From: Prevotella sp.
Lineage (GTDB): Bacteria > Bacteroidota > Bacteroidia > Bacteroidales > Bacteroidaceae
Direction: 5' to 3'
Assembly: GCA_017623335.1 (NCBI GenBank)
Contig: JAGAPI010000303.1
Location: forward strand, 1 to 8,186
DNA length: 8,186 nt
The number at the start of each line of letters is the position of its first letter. Within the stretch, counting starts at the first letter, position 1. Below the pieces are notes generated by a model. It had not been told where the DNA came from, ran no database searches, and saw only the letters and a list, made by a program, of their open reading frames with translations. Shown one piece after another: positions 1 through 7,602 of the stretch. The position numbers and the translations under genes are program-made.

Positions 1-1193
<1,193 letters not shown>

Positions 1194-1205
1194 AAGGTAA
1201 GAATT

Positions 1206-1277
1206 GTCGGACCTGTCAGACCTGTCCTACAAGTCTTACCAATCCTACAAATCTTACAACTCCCACCACTCCTACAA
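1206..1277. repeat. Degenerate 9-bp tandem repeat, 8 copies, between ligA and the pectate lyase gene
   Basis: From 1206 the sequence divides cleanly into eight consecutive 9-mers: gtcggacct, gtcagacct, gtcctacaa, gtcttacca, atcctacaa, atcttacaa, ctcccacca and ctcctacaa. The consensus is roughly NTCYTACAA. Positions 2-3 (TC) are invariant, and most variation is at positions 1, 4-5 and 8-9. There is no obvious hairpin. The array covers 72 of the 118 intergenic bases and ends 34 nt before the lyase start codon. The period is a multiple of three, so the antisense frame stays open through it, but that frame is an artefact. Function is unknown. It could be slippage-generated minisatellite DNA or a 5' untranslated spacer. 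Confidence 0.85.
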
Positions 1278-1298
1278 CAATTATAATTAACAAACAAT

Positions 1299-1309
1299 AA
1301 AAACAACTA
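1299..1309 (+). promoter_or_regulatory. A-rich translation leader before the pectate lyase start
   Basis: The 11-mer aaaaacaacta lies 2 nt before the ATG at 1312. The same 11-mer recurs at 4980-4990, 12 nt before the GH3 start codon. There is no GGAGG-like Shine-Dalgarno sequence at either site. A-rich, weakly structured leaders are the usual translation-initiation context in Bacteroidetes, so this supports both chosen starts. The different spacing argues against a strict motif. I could not find a convincing TTTG/TAnnTTTG promoter pair in this gap. Confidence 0.35.
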
Positions 1310-1311
1310 TT

Positions 1312-3381
1312 ATGAGAATCAAAGAATTACTTACTGCGGGAGCATTGGCGCTGACAATTGCCGCTCCCGCTGCGGCACAACAAGCCGCCGAGAAAACACC
1401 AGCATTCCCCGGAGCCGAGGGTTTCGGACGCTACGTCACGGGAGGCCGCGGCGGAGCGGTGTATCGCGTTACCAACCTCAACGACTCAGGCGAGGGCTCA
1501 CTGCGCTGGGCGCTGAGTAAACCGGGACCAAGGACTATTGTCTTCGGAGTGTCGGGAACCATCCACCTCGAATCGGCACTCGACATCCCCGGCAACACAA
1601 CCATTGCCGGACAGTCGGCACCAGGCGACGGCATCTGCGTGGCAGACTACCCCGTGGCAATAAAAGGCAACAACGTGATTGTGCGCTACATGCGCTTCCG
1701 TCTGGGAAACAAATATGTGAAAAAGGACGGAGCCGACGGATGGGACGGTTTCGGAGGATTTGACAAACAGGACTGGATGATTGACCACTGTTCGGTGAGC
1801 TGGTCGATTGACGAATGTCTGTCGGTGCTCGGCAACAAGAACACTACAGTGCAGTGGTGCCTCGTGGCGCAGAGCCTCGTGAACTCAGGACACACCAAGG
1901 GTGCCCATGGCTATGGCGGTAACTGGGGCGGCAGCGGTGCCTCATTCCACCACAATCTGCTTGCCCATCATGGCAGCCGCACTCCGCGCCTTGGTCCGCG
2001 TCCTACAACACAGCTCGACGAGCGGATGGACATGCGCAACAACGTGATATACAACTTCGGCGGCAACGGATGCTACGGCGGCGAGGCAATGACGGTGAAC
2101 ATTGTGAACAACTACTACAAGCCAGGTCCCGGCTCGCCTACAGGAAATAAGGGAAAGCGCATCGCCGGCATTGGCATACGCACCGATGAGTATGTCAAGA
2201 CTTATCCCGCATACGCTCCGGCTCACCACATCTGGGGAAAGTTCTTCGTGGAGGGCAACGTGAACAGCAAATATTCCGACGTGACCAGCGATAACTGGAC
2301 CTACGGAATCTACAACAACATTGATGCAAGCGGATGTGACGGCACCTATACCGCAAAGACCAAAGACACCATCAAGCTGGCCGAGCCAATGCCGTTTATC
2401 GTAACAACCACACACACGGCCGCCCAGGCATACGACAAAGTGCTGCAATACGCCGGAGCAAGCCTGCACCGCGACAGTTTTGACGAGCTGATGGTAAGCG
2501 ACACACGCAACGGCGCTGCCACTTACACGGGAAGCGGACTGAGCAAGGGAATGGTTAACTCGCAGGACGACAATCGCCCGACAAACGCACCTGCCGACTG
2601 GAGCGCATGGCCAACGCTGAGCACCAACGGCAGCATAACCGACACCGACGGTGACGGAATGCCCGACAGCTGGGAGACTGCCAACGGACTGAACCCCAAC
2701 GACGCAAGCGACGGAAATACTGTGGGCGACGACGGCTTCACAATGCTGGAGGTGTATCTCAACAGCCTTGTGGAAGACATCACAAGCGGACAGAATGCTG
2801 GAGGAGAGCAGATTGGCGACATTAAGGAGGCTGGCGAAGAGCCTGTATCGTCGGAATACGAGCTGTCGCAGCAGACATCAAACGGCGACTGGACTTTCAG
2901 CAACGGATTCAAGATAAGCTGCAGCAACGGATATGCCACTGGCACCGGTTGCGGAATAGCCGGTTTAAAATATTCACGCAACGCTACATTCAAAATCGTC
3001 ATTCCCGACGGTCTAAAAGTGGTGAAGGCTGAATTTAAAGGCTATAGCAACAGCGATACAGGCACAGCTTATCTGCAAAAGCTTGGCACACAAGAATTTG
3101 CCTCAACAACTTATGTCTATCCGTCAAGAAAGGGCAACAAAACAGAAAGCTACACCATAACACTGAACGAACCTGTTGAGGGACAGCTGCCATTTGTATT
3201 TAAAGACGCTCAGGTGGTGATGGTAATAAAACTCTTCACGGCATCAACCACAGGCATAGAAAATGTTTATGAAATCAAGATGCCTTCCGACGACAGGACA
3301 TACAACCTGCAGGGCATCGAGGTGAAAAATCCGGGCAAAGGCATCTACATCCGCGGAGGAAAGAAGGTAATAATAAAATAA
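1312..3381 (+). CDS. Secreted family 1 pectate lyase with calcium-repeat linker and C-terminal accessory module
   Basis: Predicted to cleave polygalacturonate by calcium-dependent beta-elimination outside the cytoplasm. Residues 1-22 form a signal peptide (MRIKELL, hydrophobic Ala/Leu core, cleavage near AAA|QQ). The catalytic parallel beta-helix starts at AFPGAEGFGRYVTGGRGG (31-48), a hallmark of Bacteroidetes PL1 pectate lyases, and continues to about 440. It contains the WxIDH motif at 155-159 and the RTPR motif at 223-226, which matches the PL1 region carrying the catalytic arginine. Residues 444-452 (DTDGDGMPD) begin a thrombospondin type-3-like calcium repeat. About 515-655 is a beta-rich module I cannot name, in clearly more AT-rich DNA. 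Residues 664-689 form a tail ending GKKVIIK that resembles Bacteroidetes secretion tails. At 689 aa it is longer than single-domain lyases because of these additions. The next gene starts 17 nt downstream. The family call is firm; preference for pectate over other pectins is inferred. Confidence 0.92.
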   Translation: MRIKELLTAGALALTIAAPAAAQQAAEKTPAFPGAEGFGRYVTGGRGGAVYRVTNLNDSGEGSLRWALSKPGPRTIVFGVSGTIHLESALDIPGNTTIAGQSAPGDGICVADYPVAIKGNNVIVRYMRFRLGNKYVKKDGADGWDGFGGFDKQDWMIDHCSVSWSIDECLSVLGNKNTTVQWCLVAQSLVNSGHTKGAHGYGGNWGGSGASFHHNLLAHHGSRTPRLGPRPTTQLDERMDMRNNVIYNFGGNGCYGGEAMTVNIVNNYYKPGPGSPTGNKGKRIAGIGIRTDEYVKTYPAYAPAHHIWGKFFVEGNVNSKYSDVTSDNWTYGIYNNIDASGCDGTYTAKTKDTIKLAEPMPFIVTTTHTAAQAYDKVLQYAGASLHRDSFDELMVSDTRNGAATYTGSGLSKGMVNSQDDNRPTNAPADWSAWPTLSTNGSITDTDGDGMPDSWETANGLNPNDASDGNTVGDDGFTMLEVYLNSLVEDITSGQNAGGEQIGDIKEAGEEPVSSEYELSQQTSNGDWTFSNGFKISCSNGYATGTGCGIAGLKYSRNATFKIVIPDGLKVVKAEFKGYSNSDTGTAYLQKLGTQEFASTTYVYPSRKGNKTESYTITLNEPVEGQLPFVFKDAQVVMVIKLFTASTTGIENVYEIKMPSDDRTYNLQGIEVKNPGKGIYIRGGKKVIIK

Positions 3382-3398
3382 CTGAAACGATTTAGAAT

Positions 3399-4847
3399 AT
3401 GACAGTAAAAACAGTATTCACGGGTCGCTGCAACACCTCTTGCAAGGGGTATCTCAAAGGGTCTTGCAAGGGGTATTGCGACACCCCTTGCAAGAGGTAT
3501 TTTCTATACCCATTCATGGTATTGGCAATGCTTGCCTATACCATAGGAATAACGGCAGGCGACGTTTACGACGGCGCGCCATTCAAGATGGAAAAGGTAA
3601 GGGAGACATCGTTTCCCGACTACGAGATAACGATAGAAAAAACGGGCGCGGTAAAGGGCGGTACGACCCTCTGCACCGAGGCAATCAACAAGGCAATTGA
3701 GCAGACAAGCAAGCGTGGCGGCGGTAAAGTTATCATTCCTGCAGGACTGTGGCTCTCAGGTCCCATCACGCTGCTGAGCAACGTAGACCTGCATCTGGAG
3801 AAGGGAGCCATCGTGGCTTTCACCACCGACATGAGCCAGTACCCGATAGTGGAGACCACCTACGAGGGACAGCCAGCAAGGAAATGTCTGTCGCCGCTCA
3901 ATGCCAAAAACGCCGAGAACATTGCCATCACAGGCTACGGTATCTTCGACGGACAGGGCGAGCCGTGGCGACAGCTGAAGAGGGACAAGGCAAGCGTGGC
4001 AGTGTGGAAAAAGGTGACGGCGATACCAGGCGGACGCATCGTGGAAGACCGTATGTGGCGTCCGCAGGAGCCGCGCGAGGAACTGCGCCCCAACATGCTG
4101 AAACTGGAGAACTGCAGCCGCATACTGCTTGAGGGCTGCACCTTCAAGAACTCGGCGGCATGGTGTCTGCATTCCGTGATGTGCACCGACCTCGTGATTG
4201 ACGGCATAAAGGTGATGAACCCCTCATACGGTCAGAACGGCGATGCGCTCGACGTGGAGTCGTGCAACCGCGTGGTGATAAAGGACAGCATGTTTGACGC
4301 CGGCGACGACGGCATCTGCATGAAGAGCGGCAAGGACAAGGCTGGGCGCGACCGCGGCATGCCCACACAGAACGTAGTGGTTCGCAACTGTCAGGTGATG
4401 CACGGTCACGGCGGATTCGTCATAGGCAGCGAGATGTCGGGCGGCGTGCGCAACGTGTGGGTGAAGAACTGCACCTTCGACGGCACTGACGCAGGACTGC
4501 GCTTCAAGAGCACGCGCGGCCGCGGCGGCGTGGTGGAGAAGATTTACGTGGAGGACATTCAGATGCTCAACATCATGGGCAACGCCCTCACCATGGACCT
4601 CTACTACTTTGTGAAGGAGACTCCGGGAGCCGCTGTTCCGCAAAAAGACGAGACCACGCCTGTGTTCCGCGACATTCACATCAAAAACGTGGCATGCCTT
4701 GGCTGCAAGTATGGCATGTACATCAAGGGGCTGCCCGAAAGTCCGTTTGAGGATATCACCATTGACAACTTCCACACAAGCGGCAACACCCTGCCCGACG
4801 TCATTGAGTATGTCAGGAACGTGAAGATTAACGGGGAGAAGTTTTAA
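3399..4847 (+). CDS. GH28 polygalacturonase (pectin hydrolase), exported; start codon uncertain (3399 or 3516)
   Basis: GH28 enzymes hydrolyse alpha-1,4-galacturonosyl bonds in homogalacturonan or rhamnogalacturonan. Numbering from 3399, all four GH28 signatures are present: the NxD motif as NGDALD at 280-285, GDD at 302-304, GHG at 336-338, and RFK (the RIK equivalent) at 368-370. The implied catalytic aspartates are D282, D303 and D304. The N-terminal part has the typical beta-helix entry (GGGKVIIPAGLWLSGPI). The hydrophobic export segment is FLYPFMVLAMLAYTIGITA, about residues 35-53. From the ATG at 3399 it is preceded by a Cys/Lys-rich stretch encoded by three 24-bp repeats. The only other in-frame start before the core is ATG at 3516 (M40), which would leave almost no basic n-region. 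I prefer 3399, 17 nt after the lyase gene, without certainty. There is no lipoprotein cysteine. An exo-acting or rhamnogalacturonan-specific role cannot be excluded. Confidence 0.92.
   Translation: MTVKTVFTGRCNTSCKGYLKGSCKGYCDTPCKRYFLYPFMVLAMLAYTIGITAGDVYDGAPFKMEKVRETSFPDYEITIEKTGAVKGGTTLCTEAINKAIEQTSKRGGGKVIIPAGLWLSGPITLLSNVDLHLEKGAIVAFTTDMSQYPIVETTYEGQPARKCLSPLNAKNAENIAITGYGIFDGQGEPWRQLKRDKASVAVWKKVTAIPGGRIVEDRMWRPQEPREELRPNMLKLENCSRILLEGCTFKNSAAWCLHSVMCTDLVIDGIKVMNPSYGQNGDALDVESCNRVVIKDSMFDAGDDGICMKSGKDKAGRDRGMPTQNVVVRNCQVMHGHGGFVIGSEMSGGVRNVWVKNCTFDGTDAGLRFKSTRGRGGVVEKIYVEDIQMLNIMGNALTMDLYYFVKETPGAAVPQKDETTPVFRDIHIKNVACLGCKYGMYIKGLPESPFEDITIDNFHTSGNTLPDVIEYVRNVKINGEKF
3429..3500. repeat. 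Three 24-bp tandem repeats with palindromic cores inside the GH28 5' coding region
   Basis: Copies lie at 3429-3452, 3453-3476 and 3477-3500. Each ends in a variant of yCTTGCAAGrGGTAT. In frame they encode three 8-residue units: CNTSCKGY, LKGSCKGY and CDTPCKRY. The cores are near-palindromes, and 3435-3450 is the perfect 16-bp reverse complement of 3483-3498. The array could therefore fold as one 16-bp stem or as separate small hairpins. Twenty-four is a multiple of three, so copy-number change would keep the frame. The array sits 30 nt after the 3399 ATG and 15 nt before the 3516 ATG. It is therefore either an expanded signal-peptide n-region or, if 3516 is the true start, an intergenic repeat. 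Confidence 0.88.
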
Positions 4848-4848
4848 G

Positions 4849-4980
4849 AAAGGGAGATAAAAGGAGTTAAAAGGGAGATTGAAGAAGTTAAAGGACGTAT
4901 GTGTTATATGCTTATAACATTTGTCCTCTATCTCCCTTTAACTCCCTTTAACTCCCCTTATCTCCCCTTAACTCCTTTTA
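4849..4980. repeat. Long imperfect inverted repeat made of 10-bp tandem units, between the GH28 and GH3 genes
   Basis: The right arm, 4931-4980, is five exact-length 10-mers: tctcccttta, actcccttta, actcccctta, tctcccctta and actcctttta. The left arm, about 4849-4896, is the purine-rich complement in looser units of 10-11 bp. Perfect complementary blocks include 4858-4870 with 4968-4980 (13 bp), 4849-4859 with 4929-4939 (11 bp), 4870-4879 with 4930-4939 (10 bp) and 4892-4896 with 4923-4927. A central stem, 4902-4908 with 4913-4919, has the loop tgct. Because the units repeat, several pairing registers compete. In RNA this would be a large hairpin 1 nt after the GH28 stop. No clean run of T follows, so it is not a standard intrinsic terminator. 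It may stabilise, process or attenuate a shared transcript, or be only repeat DNA. Confidence 0.85.
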
Positions 4981-4990
4981 AAAACAACTA
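4980..4990 (+). promoter_or_regulatory. A-rich translation leader before the GH3 start
   Basis: This is a second copy of aaaaacaacta, identical to 1299-1309. It directly follows the inverted-repeat array and is followed by aacaaaaagaat and the ATG at 5003. It is unstructured and A-rich with no Shine-Dalgarno sequence, as expected for Bacteroidetes initiation regions. The identity may simply reflect this compositional bias. Confidence 0.3.
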
Positions 4991-5002
4991 AACAAAAAGA
5001 AT

Positions 5003-7573
5003 ATGACAAAGAGAAAAACTATTTTGGCGGCAATATTTGCCGCAGGAGCAATGAGCGTCGCGGCGCAGACATTGCCATATCAGAATCCCGACCTGCCGTT
5101 TGAGCAGCGTGCCGACGACCTGTTGAAACGTCTCACGCTCGACGAGAAGATTAAACTGATGATGGACAGCTCACCAGCAATAGAACGCCTCGGCATACCG
5201 CAGTTTCAGTGGTGGAACGAGGCTTTGCACGGACTTGGCCGCAACGGCTTTGCCACCGTCTACCCCATCACCATGGGCATGGCGGCATCGTGGAACGACG
5301 CACTGCTGGAGCAGGTGTTCACGGCTGTGAGCGACGAGGCACGCGCCAAGAACACACAGGCAAAGAAGAGCAGCTGGATAAACCGCTATCAGTGTCTGTC
5401 GTTTTGGACTCCAAACATCAACATCTTCCGCGACCCGCGATGGGGACGCGGACAGGATACCTACGGCGAAGACCCTTATCTGACATCGAGGATGGGACTT
5501 GCCGTGGTGCGCGGACTGCAGGGCCCAGAGACATCAAAGTACCGCAAGCTCTACGCCTGCGCCAAACACTTTGCCGTTCACTCCGGTCCGGAGTGGAACC
5601 GCCACGAGTTCAACCTCGACAACATCACGCCGCGCGACCTGTGGGAAACCTACATGCCGGCATTCAAGGCTTTGGTGCAGGAAGGCAACGTGCGCGAGGT
5701 GATGTGCGCCTATCAGCGTCTCGACGATGAGCCTTGCTGCGGCAACAACCGTCTGCTCAACCAGATTCTCCGTCAGGACTGGGGATTCAAGCACCTGGTG
5801 GTGAGCGACTGCGGAGCCATCAGTGACTTCTGGGTGAAAGGACGTCACGGTGTGTCAAAGGATGCGGCAGCCGCTTCGGCAAAGGCTGTGCTCAGCGGCA
5901 CCGACGTAGAGTGCGGCGGCGAATATTATAACCTGCCAGAGGCAATCAAGCGCGGCGACATAAAGGAGAGCGACATCGACGTGAGCGTGAAGCGTCTGCT
6001 CACAGCACGCTTTGAGCTGGGTGACTTCGACCCAGATGAGCTTGTGGAATGGACCAAGACTTCGCCGGCGGTGGTGGCATGCAGCAAGCACAAGCAGCTG
6101 GCGCTCGACATGGCACGTCAGGGCACCGTACTGTTGCAGAACCGCAATAATATCCTGCCATTGAAGAAAAGCGACAAGATTGTGGTGATAGGTCCAAACG
6201 CCAAAGACTCTGTGATGATGTGGGGTAACTACAACGGATTCCCAACCCACACCGTTACTATCTATAAGGGTATCACCGACAAGAGCACAGCTAACGTGAA
6301 ATTCATCGAGGGCTGCGGACTGACACGAAGCGAGGTGAAGCAGAGCCGCTTTGCCAGCATCATGACTCCCGATGGAAAGAAGGGTATGCGCGCCACCTAC
6401 TGGAACAACACCAGGATGGAGGGCGAACCCGCAGCAACGCAGACCATCACCGAACCGATAAACCTGACCAACGGCGGCGCAACAGTGTTTGCACCTGGCG
6501 TGAATCTCACCGACTTCTCAGCACGCTACGAGGGAGTGTTCATTCCAGAGGAAGACGAGAAGCTCACTATATATGCCGGTGCCGACGACCGTATGACAAT
6601 CATCATCAACGGCGACACAATAACAGAATCGAAGAAAGGCGGACATCACTTAAACTATAAGAATGTTGAGCACAAGTTCAAAGCCGGAGAGAAATACAAC
6701 ATCGAAATACATTTCGTGCAAACCGACGGCATGGCTACTGCCAACTTTGATATTTTCAAGAAGTTCACACCGTCTGATCAGGACATTCTCGCAGCTATTG
6801 GCGATGCAGAGACTGTGGTGTTTGCAGGAGGAATCTCGCCACGTCTCGAAGGCGAGGAGATGAAGGTTAGCGAGCCGGGATTCAAGGGCGGCGACCGCAC
6901 CAACTTCGACCTGCCCGAAGTGCAGCGCAACATGCTTCGCATGCTTCACGAGGCAGGCAAGAAGATTGTGCTAATCAACTGCTCGGGCAGTGCCATGGCG
7001 CTGGAGCGCGAGGCTGAATACTGCGACGCCATCGTTCAGGCATGGTATGGCGGCGAACAGGGCGGTACAGCACTTGCCGAGATACTCTACGGCGATGTGA
7101 ACCCGAGCGGCAAGCTGCCCGTGACATTCTACAAGAAGAGCACCGACCTGCCCGACTTCCTCGACTACTCGATGAAGGGACGCACCTACCGCTACTTCAA
7201 CGGCGAGGCACTCTACCCCTTCGGTCACGGTCTTAGCTACACCACATTCAAGTTTGGCAAGCCGTCGTACAAGAACAACAAGGTGACCGTGAGCGTAAGC
7301 AACACCGGAGCCAAGGACGGCGACGAGGTGGTGCAGGTCTACATCAAGCGCATCAGCGACACCGACGGTCCGATAAAGACTCTGAAAGCCTATAAGCGCG
7401 TGAGTCTGAAAGCCGGTGAGACCAAGACCGTTGAGATTGACTTCCCGCGCCAGAGCTTCGAGGGATGGGACGACAGCACCAACACCATGCGCGTGGTGCC
7501 AGGCAAGTATCAGCTGATGGTAGGCAGCTCAAGCGATGCCAAGGCACTGAAGACCACCAACGTGAAGATATAA
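5003..7573 (+). CDS. Secreted GH3 beta-glycosidase, beta-xylosidase type, with PA14 insertion
   Basis: A retaining exo-beta-glycosidase that removes terminal sugars, most likely beta-xylose. A signal peptide covers residues 1-21 (MTKRK, hydrophobic core, SVAA|Q). The N-terminal (beta/alpha)8 domain contains WWNEALHG at 70-77, a motif shared with GH3 beta-xylosidases of fungi and plants, CAKHF at 186-190, and the nucleophile D269 in VVSDCGAI. The C-terminal sandwich domain is interrupted at about 461-587 by a PA14 domain (starting GMRATYWNN, ending near FDIFKK). It then resumes with SPRLEGEEM (612-620), in the region where GH3 enzymes carry the acid/base glutamate, followed by GGDRTNFDLP. A GHGLSYTTF motif and a fibronectin III-like domain finish the protein near 856. 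The length fits PA14-containing GH3 enzymes. In this cluster it may trim xylose from xylogalacturonan, but beta-glucosidase or arabinosidase activity cannot be excluded. Confidence 0.92.
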   Translation: MTKRKTILAAIFAAGAMSVAAQTLPYQNPDLPFEQRADDLLKRLTLDEKIKLMMDSSPAIERLGIPQFQWWNEALHGLGRNGFATVYPITMGMAASWNDALLEQVFTAVSDEARAKNTQAKKSSWINRYQCLSFWTPNINIFRDPRWGRGQDTYGEDPYLTSRMGLAVVRGLQGPETSKYRKLYACAKHFAVHSGPEWNRHEFNLDNITPRDLWETYMPAFKALVQEGNVREVMCAYQRLDDEPCCGNNRLLNQILRQDWGFKHLVVSDCGAISDFWVKGRHGVSKDAAAASAKAVLSGTDVECGGEYYNLPEAIKRGDIKESDIDVSVKRLLTARFELGDFDPDELVEWTKTSPAVVACSKHKQLALDMARQGTVLLQNRNNILPLKKSDKIVVIGPNAKDSVMMWGNYNGFPTHTVTIYKGITDKSTANVKFIEGCGLTRSEVKQSRFASIMTPDGKKGMRATYWNNTRMEGEPAATQTITEPINLTNGGATVFAPGVNLTDFSARYEGVFIPEEDEKLTIYAGADDRMTIIINGDTITESKKGGHHLNYKNVEHKFKAGEKYNIEIHFVQTDGMATANFDIFKKFTPSDQDILAAIGDAETVVFAGGISPRLEGEEMKVSEPGFKGGDRTNFDLPEVQRNMLRMLHEAGKKIVLINCSGSAMALEREAEYCDAIVQAWYGGEQGGTALAEILYGDVNPSGKLPVTFYKKSTDLPDFLDYSMKGRTYRYFNGEALYPFGHGLSYTTFKFGKPSYKNNKVTVSVSNTGAKDGDEVVQVYIKRISDTDGPIKTLKAYKRVSLKAGETKTVEIDFPRQSFEGWDDSTNTMRVVPGKYQLMVGSSSDAKALKTTNVKI

Positions 7574-7602
7574 ATAATAAATAATGTAATAACAGAATTG
7601 TT

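Noticed and set aside
3429..3500. CRISPR-like array from regularly spaced palindromic repeats
   Set aside because: There are only three units with a 24-bp total period, no unique spacers and no cas genes. The repeats are contiguous tandem copies within an open reading frame.
4224..4775. Minus-strand ORF of 183 codons opposite GH28
   Set aside because: Its His/Val/Ala-rich product is the expected shadow of the plus-strand codon usage, and the opposite strand carries all the GH28 catalytic motifs.
4916..4923. aacatttg as a Bacteroidetes -7 promoter element (TAnnTTTG) for the GH3 gene
   Set aside because: It mismatches the first base, has no TTTG box at the expected upstream distance, and falls in the centre of the inverted repeat.
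4892..4927. Central hairpin as an intrinsic terminator after GH28
   Set aside because: The stem is AT-rich and short, and the following bases (tttgtcctctat) are not a T-run. The structure is better explained as the apex of the larger inverted repeat.
4908..4991. Small plus-strand ORF of 27 codons (MLITFVLYLPLTPF...) ending 11 nt before the GH3 start, a possible leader peptide
   Set aside because: It is encoded almost entirely by the 10-bp pyrimidine repeats, which explains its LPLTPF-like repetition, and it lacks an evident initiation leader. It could only be kept if conserved in relatives whose repeats differ.
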